Assembly: GCF_000518485.1 (NCBI RefSeq)
Contig: NZ_JADR01000011.1
Coordinates: 1 to 64,000 of the forward strand
Direction: 5' to 3'
Length of the DNA: 64,000 bases
Source: Olleya marilimosa CAM030
GTDB taxonomy: Bacteria > Bacteroidota > Bacteroidia > Flavobacteriales > Flavobacteriaceae
Every line of letters begins with the position of its first letter. Positions within the stretch are counted from its first letter, which is position 1. Shown one piece after another: positions 47,401 to 55,901 of this stretch. The translations under genes were made by a program, and so were the position numbers. The notes under the pieces are model-generated. The model did not search any database, was not told where the DNA came from, and worked only from the letters and a program-made list of their open reading frames with translations.

Positions 47401-47567
47401 CAGGTGTTGGGTCTGAAGGAAACAATTCGATTGGTTCTGGAGCAGCAGGAGGAATGTTAATTGGTACCATTTTAGGAGTATTTGTTATTCCAATCTTATT
47501 TATATTATTCCAATGGTTACAAGAAAAAGTTTCAAGTAAACCAGCAGTACAAACTATTGAAGATTAA
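44430..47567 (+). CDS. RND multidrug efflux permease (HAE-1 family)
   Basis: 1045 residues, standard length. It has twelve transmembrane helices and two large periplasmic loops. The N-terminus MLKTFIERPVLSTVISIII is typical of AcrB/MexB. The proton relay in TM4 is intact (AIGIVVDDAIVVVEAVHA) and so is the TM10 lysine segment (GLLAKNAILIVEFA). It trades protons for drugs or other amphipathic substrates. The gene lies 22 bases after the adaptor and 4 bases before the outer-membrane channel, confirming a complete tripartite pump. Confidence 0.96.
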   Translation: MLKTFIERPVLSTVISIIIVLLGVISITSLPIEEYPDIAPPTIKVSANYTGANAETVLESVIVPIEEQINGVEGMTYITSTASNTGTAEITVYFDQETDADIAAVNVQNRVARATPLLPSEVTQTGVVTQKQETSALMFISMYSENENYDATFIQNYLKINVIPAVQRISGVGDVNVFSQQDYAMRIWLNPEKLASYGLIPSDVSAALAEQNLEAAAGSLGQNNGESFSYTLTYSGRFKDEAQYSNIIIKALGNGEFLRLKDIATIELDAQSYASNAMTLGKPAVFMGIFQTKGSNAQEIIENIKTTFQSIEKDLPEGLHISIPYDTSLFLNASIEKVISTLIEAFLLVFLVVFIFLQDFRSTLIPAIAVPVSIIGTFFFLNVFGYSINLLTLFALVLAIGIVVDDAIVVVEAVHAKMDEGEHNPKKATITAMNEISGAIISITLVMAAVFIPVTFITGPTGVFYEQFGVTLIIAILISAVNALTLSPALCALLLKEHKEDEELKGKGPLKRFYALFNRGFNATIDRYGKSLQLLYKRKWISGLLLVLAIIGIFYAAKTTPTGFVPNEDRGIIFANIELPAGASLDRTNAVANELYEKTKDLPGVTGVSFIKGSSLLSGAGSNFSIGFFELEDWDDRKDPSLASQAIIGKLFGIAATIPEANIIFFAPPSIRGFGNSSGFEVNLLDKFGGEFTDLDKANKEFSMALMKHPEIKYATSAFNTNYPQYEMEVNVPLAKEKGVPINSIFSTLQGYIGGVYASDFSKYGKQFRVYIQALPEDRADKDALNSMYVRTNSGEMTPITQFVTLERVYGPQSVTRFNLFNSTTITGATNEGFSTGDAIRVIEEEVAKLPSNYTVAYSGLTREEVNAGNQTTFIFILSILFVYFLLSAQYESYLLPFAVIFSLPFGVFGAYITTKFLGLENNIYFQIALIMLIGLLAKNAILIVEFALARRKNGESIVDAAIHGAKARLRPILMTSFAFILGLMPLALASGVGSEGNNSIGSGAAGGMLIGTILGVFVIPILFILFQWLQEKVSSKPAVQTIED

Positions 47568-47571
47568 AACA

Positions 47572-48990
47572 ATGAAATCAATATTAAAACATAGAAACTT
47601 TAGTAAAGGCGCATTAATACTAGTAGTTGCATTAACATTACAAAGTTGTTTTGTAGCTAAAGATTATGTGAGACCAGATTTAGATGCTGAAACGCAAGCA
47701 CTTTACAGAACCGATAATTTACCAACAGATAGCGTATCTATAGCAGATGTATCTTGGAAAAATTTATTTACAGACCAATACCTTCAACAATACATAGAAG
47801 AAGGTTTGCAAAATAATATGGATGTACGTATTGCTTTGCAGCAAATTTTAGCTGCTCAAGCTTATGCAAAACAAGGTAAAGCTGGTTATTTACCATCTGT
47901 AAGTGTTGGTGCAAATGCAACACACCAAGAGTTGTCAGAAAATAGTCAATTTGGAGCTTTATTTAGTGGTGGAATTGATACTTATGATATTACAGCTAAC
48001 TTATCTTGGGAAGCAGATATTTGGGGAAAAATAAGAAGCAATAAGCGTGCAACACAAGCTGCTTACTTACAAAGTGTCGCAGGACATCAAGCAGTAAAAA
48101 CACAATTAATTTCTAGTATTGCGAATACGTATTATAATTTATTAGCCTTAGATGCTCAATTAGAAGTGACTAAGCAAACTATTATAACTAGAGAAAGTGG
48201 TGTAAAAACCATTAAAGCTTTAAAAGATGCTGGACAAGTAACACAAGTTGCAGTAGACCAAAACATCGCACAATACAACAGTGCTAAAGCATTACAAGTA
48301 GATATTGAAGTTGCTATTTTTAAAACTGAAAACACGCTAAGTATTTTATTAGGAAAAACACCTCAAACTTTTGAAAGAAGTAGTTTAGATATCCAAAATA
48401 TAGATCAAGATATAGTATTGGGTGTTCCTGCAACATTGTTAAGTAACAGGCCTGATGTCATGGCTGCAGAGTATGGTTTAATAAATTCGTTTGAGTTAAC
48501 TAACGTCGCTAAAAGTAATTTATATCCTTCATTAACATTAACCGCTTCTGGTGGTTTAGAAAGCTTAGATGTAGACAATTTAATTAATGCCAATTCGATT
48601 TTTGCAAATATCATAGGTGGAATTACGCAACCTATTTTTAATCAACGAAAGTTAAAAACTCAAAGAGAAGTTGCTTTTGCACAACAAGAACAAGCGTTAC
48701 TTAGATTTAAACAAACGTTGTTAGTAGCAGGAAGTGAAGTGTCTAATGCGTTATATACATATAAATCTGAAACTAAAAAGTTTGAGTTTAGAAAAAATGA
48801 AGTGGAAGCTTTACGTACAGCCGAAGCTAATTCTAACGAGTTACTTAAAAATGGTTACGCTAACTACTTAGACTTATTAACAGCTAGAGAAAGCGCTTTA
48901 AATGCGGAACTTAATATTATTAACAGCCAATTACAGCAACTAGTGTCTATCGTAGATTTATACGAAGCACTTGGTGGTGGATGGAGATAA
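47572..48990 (+). CDS. RND outer-membrane channel (TolC/OprM family lipoprotein)
   Basis: 472 residues from the ATG at 47572. A longer reading from 47482 would overlap the permease by 86 bases and put 30 unrelated residues before a good lipoprotein signal (VALTLQSC, Cys26), so I reject it. The protein shows the NodT/OprM pattern: DYVRPDLD after the lipid anchor, then two long alpha-helical repeats (about 80-200 and 285-440) with LLSNRPDVMAAEYGL between, and the C-terminal LYEALGGGW. It forms the outer-membrane tunnel for the pump. Confidence 0.93.
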   Translation: MKSILKHRNFSKGALILVVALTLQSCFVAKDYVRPDLDAETQALYRTDNLPTDSVSIADVSWKNLFTDQYLQQYIEEGLQNNMDVRIALQQILAAQAYAKQGKAGYLPSVSVGANATHQELSENSQFGALFSGGIDTYDITANLSWEADIWGKIRSNKRATQAAYLQSVAGHQAVKTQLISSIANTYYNLLALDAQLEVTKQTIITRESGVKTIKALKDAGQVTQVAVDQNIAQYNSAKALQVDIEVAIFKTENTLSILLGKTPQTFERSSLDIQNIDQDIVLGVPATLLSNRPDVMAAEYGLINSFELTNVAKSNLYPSLTLTASGGLESLDVDNLINANSIFANIIGGITQPIFNQRKLKTQREVAFAQQEQALLRFKQTLLVAGSEVSNALYTYKSETKKFEFRKNEVEALRTAEANSNELLKNGYANYLDLLTARESALNAELNIINSQLQQLVSIVDLYEALGGGWR

Positions 48991-49008
48991 TGTTTTAATC
49001 TTAATGAA

Positions 49009-49602
49009 ATGATAACCAAAGCAGAATTGTTAAAATGCGCTATCACTAAGTTTACCCAATGTGGTAGTAAACATGTGACTTTAGACGATTTAGCAAGTAC
49101 GCTTGGAATTTCTAAAAAAACAATTTATACTTTTTTTAAAAACAAAGAAGACTTAGTTACTGCTAGTCTAGAGAGTTTGTTAAACGAGTATAAAAACGAT
49201 ATAAATAGGATTGTTAATAGCAATGGTAAAGATCCTATTTTGTGTGTTATATTAATTTACCAAAGAGGGTTTGAGTACTTAAAATATTTTAAGCCCTCTT
49301 TTTTATTTGGTCTAGAAAAATACTATCCAAAAGCTAATCTTTTATTTAATAATTTTATTGAACAATTATCTAATAAAACGGTTTATAATTTATTTAAACA
49401 AGCCCAAGATATTGGAAGTATAAAGCCAGATATAAATATAGAATTAGTTGTAAAAATCTACTTTTTTAGAGTGGATAATCTGCTTTTCAAGACAAACAAC
49501 TTATTTGACTTATATCCTAAAGAAGAATTATTTAATCATTTAGTCATTTATAACATTAAAGGAATAGTAAGTGATGAATATTATAATCCTTATTTTGAAT
49601 AA
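49009..49602 (+). CDS. TetR/AcrR-family transcriptional regulator
   Basis: 197 residues. The N-terminal HTH (about 5-50) contains FTQCGSKHVTLDDLA and LGISKKTIYTFFKNKEDLV, which is characteristic. The ligand-binding helical domain (about 55-197) is diverged. It is only 18 bases after the channel gene, so it is at the tail of the efflux operon that also starts with a regulator. It may repress the operon or sense its substrate. Confidence 0.92.
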   Translation: MITKAELLKCAITKFTQCGSKHVTLDDLASTLGISKKTIYTFFKNKEDLVTASLESLLNEYKNDINRIVNSNGKDPILCVILIYQRGFEYLKYFKPSFLFGLEKYYPKANLLFNNFIEQLSNKTVYNLFKQAQDIGSIKPDINIELVVKIYFFRVDNLLFKTNNLFDLYPKEELFNHLVIYNIKGIVSDEYYNPYFE

Positions 49603-49610
49603 CAAATAAA

Positions 49611-49640
49611 AAAAGCCTTAACAATTATGTTAAGGCTTTT
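49611..49640. terminator. Bidirectional terminator between the efflux operon and hmuY
   Basis: A perfect 13-bp stem AAAAGCCTTAACA/TGTTAAGGCTTTT with an ATTA loop. It has A-runs on one side and T on the other, so it serves both the efflux operon and the convergent hmuY transcript. Confidence 0.9.
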
Positions 49641-49663
49641 TAATGTTTAGACTAAAACGGAGA

Positions 49664-50767
49664 TTATTGTAATAAACTATAAACAAATTCTGGATAACCA
49701 CGCTCTCCTGCGTTATTAGTTAAGGCTAAAAACTGTAACTTATAAAGGTTTCCATTTGCATCATTTACTATGTAAAATACATTTTCTTTTAATGAAGGAG
49801 AACTACTTGGTCCACCACTGTTTCTCCAGCTACTTCCAATGCTTCTTTGGTCTTCTGAGAATTGTGTATTGTCTACATCTGCAAGCGTAAAATTTTCATA
49901 TGTTAACTCTGATTGCGTTTCAGTATCTATTACATATGCTTTAGTGCTTTGTTTTGCATTAGTAACAACAAAATCAGAATAAAAATATGGACCATAACTA
50001 TCTGCACCTATAAATACTTCATCTGTAAACGTTGTAAAACTTAAGTCCCATGCTTCTTTTGTTGGTTCAATATTAATTTCGCTATTGGCATCAAAGCTAA
50101 AAAAGGTATAATTATAAGTTGTGTTTTTTGCAATGGTAACTTCCTGGTGTGTTGTATCATCTAAATCAGCATATTGTAAGATATAGTTTGTGCCATCTTG
50201 CAATACTCTAACTTTTTTCCAACCTCTCTCGTCATCTGTAGTGTCAATACTTCCTGTTGCAGGAGTTTCTGTTCCGACAGTATAACCCAAGTTTACTAGG
50301 TATACTGGATTATTTGCATCTGTTGCTGTAATAGCAGAAAATGCAGTACCATTTAACGCTCCATTTGGCGCATCAACATATTGCATGCTTGCTTGGTTAT
50401 AAGTATTGGTTTTAACCATAGGTTGTAAATCTATAACTTCTTGACTTGTAGAAGTTACAGCATCAATATCTGTAGTTGATAATTGAGCAGCTGCCATTGC
50501 TATTGTTCCATTTATAACCACTCTAAATTCTGTACCAGAGTAAAAACCTAAATCCCAAGAGTCACGTTGTACGCTTGTGGTTGTATTTGTACTTAAATCT
50601 ACAAACACTTGATTTTGTTGGTTTGGACCACCAACTGTTGGTGCTATTGCTGCTCCTTCTATAACAACGTTTATTGGTTGTAATGGTGTATTATCGTCAT
50701 CGCTACTACAATTAGTAAAGACTAATGCTGTCATGCAAAGGGCTAAAGTAAAAAGTCTGTTTTTCAT
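49664..50767 (-). CDS. HmuY-family haem-binding surface lipoprotein
   Basis: 367 residues. A lipobox at Cys20 (LVFTNC) is followed directly by SSDDD, a Bacteroidota surface-export signal, so it is probably displayed on the cell surface. The body has the HmuY hallmarks: VQRDSWDLGFYSGTEFRVVI (about 67-86) and a second similar strand pair EAWDLSFTTFTDE (about 235-250). HmuY-type proteins bind haem and pass it to a TonB-dependent receptor. The upstream gene on the same strand (12-base gap) is such a receptor. Whether haem or another ligand is bound cannot be read from the sequence. Confidence 0.88.
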   Translation of the reverse strand: MKNRLFTLALCMTALVFTNCSSDDDNTPLQPINVVIEGAAIAPTVGGPNQQNQVFVDLSTNTTTSVQRDSWDLGFYSGTEFRVVINGTIAMAAAQLSTTDIDAVTSTSQEVIDLQPMVKTNTYNQASMQYVDAPNGALNGTAFSAITATDANNPVYLVNLGYTVGTETPATGSIDTTDDERGWKKVRVLQDGTNYILQYADLDDTTHQEVTIAKNTTYNYTFFSFDANSEINIEPTKEAWDLSFTTFTDEVFIGADSYGPYFYSDFVVTNAKQSTKAYVIDTETQSELTYENFTLADVDNTQFSEDQRSIGSSWRNSGGPSSSPSLKENVFYIVNDANGNLYKLQFLALTNNAGERGYPEFVYSLLQ

Positions 50768-50779
50768 TTTATTGGTTTT

Positions 50780-52921
50780 TTAAAAATTTAAATTATATAA
50801 TAGTTTTAGGTAATATGATCGACCGTAACCTAGTAATAGGCTACTGTTATTTGTACTATGTGCTCCTGTTGTATTTGCACCATTAATAGCAACGCTAGTG
50901 ACATCCAATAGGTTTCTACCACCAACTGTAGCTTGTAGTTTGTTATTAAAAAAGGATTTTTTTATGGACGCATCCATCCAACTGTAAGCAGCTGTGTTAT
51001 ATTTTTTAAAGGTGTTATTTCCGTTAGTATCTGTTCCCTCTGCTATATAGTTTTGTTGTTTTCCGTTATGTTTTAATAGGACGGTTAAAGCAGTGTCCCA
51101 TGTTTTTATTAAATAGGTAGCACTTGTGTTAAGTTGTAAGGCATATAAAAAGTCGTTTTCAGCATTGACTTCATCATTCATTATTCTAGACACGCCTTGT
51201 AATGTTGCACCTAAATTAAAGGTCCAATGGTCTTGTTTTATAGTGTTTTCTGTTGTTATTCCAAATAATTTATAGGCATCAATATTGATATATTGGTATT
51301 GTAGTGGAGAAGGATTGACTAAGGCTAGTTCAATCTTGTCTTTTAGCTCTATGTAACTTAATTTTAAATTGTTAGTAAGTGTTGTGTTTCCAAACCAACT
51401 ACGCTTTTTAAGATTTAAAAAAGTAGAATAACCTTGTTCAGGATTTAGGTTTTGGTTACCTCTTACGTCGTGATTAGAATCTACAAAATAGTAGTATAAT
51501 TCTTCAAAATTTGGAGTTCTGTAAGACGATCCAATACTGGCTCTTAATTCATAACCTCTATTTAGCAAATATCTTGCACTAAATGACCCTAGAAATTGCG
51601 ATTTAAATTTTGAATTATACTCATAACGCAACCCAGGACGTAAGGACAATTTGTTTGTTAATTTAAATTCTGAAGAAGAAAACACTGCATAATTGTTTTG
51701 CTTTTGGGTTTTATCTTGCTGTGTTACGTCACCTGTAGCTTGTGTGTCAAACCCTTTTATAAATCTAGCTTCATAACCCAATTGATAATTATAGAAGTCA
51801 TGTTTTGAAAGGTTGTTTATGGTTCCTTTGGAGAAAAGGACATTGCTAGATTGATAGGTTTCATCCGTTTCATTATTTTTATTTTTAGTTAAAATAAAGT
51901 AGTTAAATTGGTTTAAATCGCGTTTTTGTGTTTGATAAGATATGGACGCATTGTAATTTGCACCAGAGTTTAATGATCCAATAATATTGAAATTGTTTAC
52001 AAAACGGTTGGTTGTAAATATTTTATCTGTTGCAGATGGATTGCTAGTTTGTGATTGCACATTAATATTGGCTCTAACTGCAGCATCGTAGTAGTTTAAA
52101 TCTTCATTAAAAAACTCAAATTTGTAAAATAATCTAAATTTATCGGCAGTATAATTAATACTAGCCTTAGAGGTTAATTGTGTTTTTGGTAACCAATCAT
52201 ACCCTCTTAATCCATCATTGATATAGTGGTTTTGACCTTTTTTATTATTAAAAAAACCAGCAAATTGGTTGCGGTTAAATCCAATTTTTGCAGACCATTT
52301 TTCGTTAAAATTATGTCCAATATTTAATCCTTGGATATGTCTACCTTCATCAAACAAAGTGTATTCATCGCTAACGGTTTCTTCTTGTATAAACGTTTGT
52401 ATTTCCCAGTTATGGTTAACCGTTTTTTTTGTAATTATATTAATTACACCAGACACAGCGTTAGCACCATATTCTACTCCCATTGCACCTTCAACGATCT
52501 CAATACGTTCAATATCGTCTAAATTTATTTGCGTTAAATCAATATTATTACCAACACCATTATCGCTTACTAAAGGTATATTATCCACAAGAATATTAAA
52601 ATACTGAGCATCTAAACCAAAAAAGGAGATTGTTGATCGTCCAGTCTGTGCACTTGGTATGATGTTTAGATTAAGGTTAAAATTTAACAAGTCTGCTAAA
52701 TTATTTGCAGCTTGCTGATCTATTTTTTTTCTATCAATAACAATAACGTTATGCACAGATTTTTTAATCGATTGTGGATTGTATTGACCTGTAATGACAA
52801 CTTCATCAAGCTTTTGGACTATTGTGGTGTCGTTGACAATAGCTTTGTTTTTTTGTGCAGTTGTTATTCCAACTAAAAAAAAAGAAAAATAAACCGTTAA
52901 ATATTTTTTATTTAGAATCAT
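50780..52921 (-). CDS. TonB-dependent outer-membrane receptor (HmuR-like)
   Basis: 713 residues. Signal peptide to about residue 22. The plug domain (about 35-170) has LDEVVITGQYNPQSIKK as the likely TonB-box/plug start, then FFGLDAQYFNILVDNIPL and IERIEIVEGAMGVEYGANAV. The barrel continues to the C-terminal aromatic residue (LYNLNF). It is paired with HmuY 12 bases downstream and transcribed from a clear -7 element at 52940-52947. It lies divergent to the DUF6607 set and is therefore the uptake channel of this iron/haem locus. Confidence 0.93.
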   Translation of the reverse strand: MILNKKYLTVYFSFFLVGITTAQKNKAIVNDTTIVQKLDEVVITGQYNPQSIKKSVHNVIVIDRKKIDQQAANNLADLLNFNLNLNIIPSAQTGRSTISFFGLDAQYFNILVDNIPLVSDNGVGNNIDLTQINLDDIERIEIVEGAMGVEYGANAVSGVINIITKKTVNHNWEIQTFIQEETVSDEYTLFDEGRHIQGLNIGHNFNEKWSAKIGFNRNQFAGFFNNKKGQNHYINDGLRGYDWLPKTQLTSKASINYTADKFRLFYKFEFFNEDLNYYDAAVRANINVQSQTSNPSATDKIFTTNRFVNNFNIIGSLNSGANYNASISYQTQKRDLNQFNYFILTKNKNNETDETYQSSNVLFSKGTINNLSKHDFYNYQLGYEARFIKGFDTQATGDVTQQDKTQKQNNYAVFSSSEFKLTNKLSLRPGLRYEYNSKFKSQFLGSFSARYLLNRGYELRASIGSSYRTPNFEELYYYFVDSNHDVRGNQNLNPEQGYSTFLNLKKRSWFGNTTLTNNLKLSYIELKDKIELALVNPSPLQYQYINIDAYKLFGITTENTIKQDHWTFNLGATLQGVSRIMNDEVNAENDFLYALQLNTSATYLIKTWDTALTVLLKHNGKQQNYIAEGTDTNGNNTFKKYNTAAYSWMDASIKKSFFNNKLQATVGGRNLLDVTSVAINGANTTGAHSTNNSSLLLGYGRSYYLKLLYNLNF

Positions 52922-52939
52922 TCTTGATTAAATTTGCTG

Positions 52940-52947
52940 CAAATATA
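52940..52947 (-). promoter_or_regulatory. Bacteroidota -7 element of the receptor/hmuY operon
   Basis: On the leftward strand TATATTTG is an exact TAnnTTTG match, 19 bases before the receptor start at 52921. Confidence 0.65.
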
Positions 52948-52951
52948 AACG

Positions 52952-52974
52952 TTATTTTAATTCAGTCTAAATAA
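52952..52974. promoter_or_regulatory. Imperfect 23-bp palindrome at the iron-locus promoter (Fur-like box candidate)
   Basis: TTATTTTAATTC and AGTCTAAATAA form a 23-bp palindrome around one central base, with 8 of 11 pairs complementary and outer TTATTT/AAATAA arms. It overlaps the expected -33 region of the leftward promoter and lies between the divergent iron genes. Iron repressors of the Fur family bind AT-rich palindromes of about this length. The role is inferred. Confidence 0.4.
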
Positions 52975-53014
52975 GAACAATCTTTTTTCAAATAAAAAAA
53001 ACAACCCATTTAAA

Positions 53015-53923
53015 ATGAAACATTTAACAATTTTATCTATAATATTTTTAGTATTTACGGTTACAATCAATGCTCAAAACAAAAAAAAGCAAGACCAAGA
53101 AGCAATTAAAAGCATGTGTGGCTGTTATGAAGTAACCTTTAATTTTGCAGAGACTTTTAACTTTAGTCAAGACTCACTATATAAACCCTCAGAAACTAAA
53201 GTAGATAAAGGTTTAGAATGGGCTCAATTAGTAGAGGATAGTGATAACAAAATTTCGATTCAGCATTTATTACAGGTTGGAAGCCCAGAGTCTCCATATA
53301 TTGTAAAACATTGGAGACAAGATTGGTTATTTGAAAACACAGATTTTTATATGTATAATGGTGACAATAAATGGACTTATGTGTCAAAGCCTAAGAAGGA
53401 AGTTAAAAATCAATGGACACAAAAAGTATATCAAGTAGATGATAGTCCACGTTATGAAGGCTCTGCAACTTGGGTACATGTTGATGGGAAAAGTTTTTGG
53501 GAAAATACAACAACAGCACCTTTACCAAGAAGAGAATACACAAAAAGAAGTGATTATAACATCACTTTAAGAGGTAATAGACACGAAATAACAAACACTG
53601 GTTGGGTACACGACCAAGATAATGATAAAGTGTTAAGAGAAGAAGGTAAAGAAGACGTCACTTTAGCTAAAGAAAAAGGTTATAACACTTATGTAAAGGT
53701 AGACGATAGTAAATGCCAAGCAGCACAAGATTGGTGGAAAGCTAATAGTGCAAAATGGGTTAAAGTCCGCACAAAATGGGAATCTGTTTTTGCAAGACAT
53801 CAAGATTTAGCTTTACAAGTTAAAGTGGATAATAAAGTATTATATAAGTATTTATTTGATGATGAAAACTATTCTACATCAGACCAAATAAATCCATTAA
53901 TCGAAAGTTTTATAATAAAGTAA
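53015..53923 (+). CDS. DUF6607 family periplasmic protein
   Basis: 302 residues with a signal peptide (about 1-20). The conserved start IKSMCGCYEVTFNFAETF (about 31-48) contains the CGC motif that I associate with DUF6607. Tryptophan-rich segments follow (HWRQDWLF, NKWTYVSKP, SATWVHVDGKSFWEN). DUF6607 genes are often found beside TonB-receptor and iron-uptake genes. It is first in the rightward half of the divergent iron locus and lies 13 bases before the ankyrin gene. No enzymatic role is known. Confidence 0.8.
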   Translation: MKHLTILSIIFLVFTVTINAQNKKKQDQEAIKSMCGCYEVTFNFAETFNFSQDSLYKPSETKVDKGLEWAQLVEDSDNKISIQHLLQVGSPESPYIVKHWRQDWLFENTDFYMYNGDNKWTYVSKPKKEVKNQWTQKVYQVDDSPRYEGSATWVHVDGKSFWENTTTAPLPRREYTKRSDYNITLRGNRHEITNTGWVHDQDNDKVLREEGKEDVTLAKEKGYNTYVKVDDSKCQAAQDWWKANSAKWVKVRTKWESVFARHQDLALQVKVDNKVLYKYLFDDENYSTSDQINPLIESFIIK

Positions 53924-53935
53924 AATATAATTTAA

Positions 53936-55399
53936 ATGAAAAAAGTAATTACAGTTTGCCTACTACTAATTAGTATGACGCTTAGTGCTCAGGACAATGT
54001 TTTTTTAGGTAGAGGTTTTTGGGGACCATCAGTAACTATTCAAGATGTTAAAACTAAAATAGCAGAAGGAAATAACCCAGCACAATTAAATGAAAATAGT
54101 TTTGATCCAGTAGTTTACGCTATCTTACAATCTGCACCAAATGATGTTATTAAATACATACAATCATTGGATGGTAACGATGTTAATAAGTTAACACATG
54201 ATGGTCGTACGTATATTTTTTGGGCAGCGTATATTGGTAATGACGCTATAATGGAATACTTTATTAGCAAAGGTGCTAAAACAGATATTTTGGACAACCA
54301 TGGATATACACCTTTAAATTTTGCTGCTAATGCAGGACAAACAAACATCAAAGTCTATGAGCTTTGTATAGCAAATGGTGCAAACTTAAAAAAAGATTTA
54401 GACCATAATGGTGCTAATGCTTTACTATTAGCAGCTCCAACCAACATTACATTAACCAATTACTTTGTGTCTAAAGGCTTAAGTCTAAAAAGTGTAGATA
54501 ATAATGGTAACGGAATTTTTAATTATGTTGCTAAAACTGGTGATATAGAATTGCTAAAAGGCTTAATGGAAAAAGGATTAAAAGGTACAGATCAAGCTTT
54601 TATTTTTGCAAGCCAAGGGACTAGAGGTAAAACTAATGGATTGCCTGTTTATAATTATCTAGAAGGTATAGGTTTAAACCCAAATACTAATTCTCCAGAT
54701 GATGTATCACCTTTACATAATGTAGCAGCAAGAAGTAAAGATTTAGAGGTTTTAAATTATTTTATTGAAAAAGGAAATAGTGTAAACGCTGCAGATAAAA
54801 GCGGTAACACACCTTTTTTAGATGCAGTTAGACAAAATAATATCGAAGTAATATCTGTGCTTTTACCACAAGTTAAGAATATTAATTATGCTAATAAAAA
54901 AGGAGAAACAGCTTTAATGCTAGCCCTTCAAAATAATACTGCAGACGTGGTAAAATTAATATTGTCTAAAGATGCTAGAACAGATCTTGTGGATACCTAC
55001 GGAAACAATTTGGCTTATTATTTAATTCAATCTTTTAGCCCAAGTAAAGAGAAAGATTTTACAGCTAAATTACAGCTTTTAGAAACTAAAGGATTTGAGT
55101 TTACAACACCTCAAAAAGATGGTAATACATTATTCCATTTAGCTTTAGATAAAAATAATGTAGACTTTTTAAAACAAATCAATCAGTTTGATGTGGATGT
55201 AAATACTGCAAATAACGAAGGGTACACACCTTTACATTTAGCAGCAATGAAGGCTAAGGATAATACGCTTTTAAAGTATTTAATAGCTATTGGAGCAAAT
55301 AAAAAAGCAACCACAGGTTTTGAAGAAACTGCATTTGATTTAGCCTCAGAAAACGAAATTTTAAAGAACAAAAAAGTAGCATTAGACTTCTTAAAATAA
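53936..55399 (+). CDS. Exported ankyrin-repeat protein
   Basis: 487 residues with a signal peptide (MKKVITVCLLLISMTLSAQ). Roughly 12 ankyrin repeats fill the rest; clear examples are DNHGYTPLNFAANAGQTN, NKKGETALMLALQNN and NNEGYTPLHLAAMKAKDN. It is therefore a periplasmic protein-protein scaffold. Its place between DUF6607 and DUF2271 genes (13 and 6 base gaps) indicates co-translation with the iron genes. A scaffold joining receptor-side and reductase-side proteins would be one explanation. Confidence 0.9.
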   Translation: MKKVITVCLLLISMTLSAQDNVFLGRGFWGPSVTIQDVKTKIAEGNNPAQLNENSFDPVVYAILQSAPNDVIKYIQSLDGNDVNKLTHDGRTYIFWAAYIGNDAIMEYFISKGAKTDILDNHGYTPLNFAANAGQTNIKVYELCIANGANLKKDLDHNGANALLLAAPTNITLTNYFVSKGLSLKSVDNNGNGIFNYVAKTGDIELLKGLMEKGLKGTDQAFIFASQGTRGKTNGLPVYNYLEGIGLNPNTNSPDDVSPLHNVAARSKDLEVLNYFIEKGNSVNAADKSGNTPFLDAVRQNNIEVISVLLPQVKNINYANKKGETALMLALQNNTADVVKLILSKDARTDLVDTYGNNLAYYLIQSFSPSKEKDFTAKLQLLETKGFEFTTPQKDGNTLFHLALDKNNVDFLKQINQFDVDVNTANNEGYTPLHLAAMKAKDNTLLKYLIAIGANKKATTGFEETAFDLASENEILKNKKVALDFLK

Positions 55400-55405
55400 G
55401 ATATA

Positions 55406-55891
55406 ATGAAAAACATAAAACTAATTTTCAGCATAGCTATTCTTAGCATAGCCTTGTTTTCTTTTACAACAATAAATACATCTACTAAGTACAAATGCAT
55501 GGTGCAAATGACCAATTATGTTGGCGAAGGTGCTTATGTAGTCATCTCTTTAATAAATCCTGATGGGCAATATGAAAAAACATTATATGTTCAAGGAGAT
55601 GATGAGGAGTGGTATAATGACATTACAGAATGGTGGAAATTTCAAGGTAAAGTCAGAGCAGATATTGATGCCTTAACAGGAGCTACAATTTCTGGAGGAG
55701 AACGTGCTATAAGTGTAATCCAAATCGAAGATTCTAAAATAGATGCAGGTTACAGTATACGTTTTGAGACTGCAGTAGAGGATCAAGAATATTACACAAA
55801 AGATGTCCAGTTTTTACTAACTTCAGAAAGTGTAAAAAGTAAAACAGAAGGCTCAGGATTTATACGTTACGTACGTTTAATGCCAAATTAA
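55406..55891 (+). CDS. DUF2271 family periplasmic protein
   Basis: 161 residues with a signal peptide (about 1-24). The mature part is beta-rich with NYVGEGAYVVISLINPDGQY, ITEWWKFQGKVRADIDALTG and ATISGGERA, the pattern I associate with DUF2271. These proteins are often encoded beside PepSY membrane reductases, as here: the PepSY-flavodoxin gene begins 10 bases later. It may bind a metal or substrate for that reductase. The function is unproven. Confidence 0.78.
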   Translation: MKNIKLIFSIAILSIALFSFTTINTSTKYKCMVQMTNYVGEGAYVVISLINPDGQYEKTLYVQGDDEEWYNDITEWWKFQGKVRADIDALTGATISGGERAISVIQIEDSKIDAGYSIRFETAVEDQEYYTKDVQFLLTSESVKSKTEGSGFIRYVRLMPN

Positions 55892-55901
55892 ACCCATATT
55901 T

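Noticed and set aside
47482-47571. Extended N-terminus of the outer-membrane channel
   Set aside because: It would overlap the permease by 86 bases and bury the lipoprotein signal; ATG 47572 is better.
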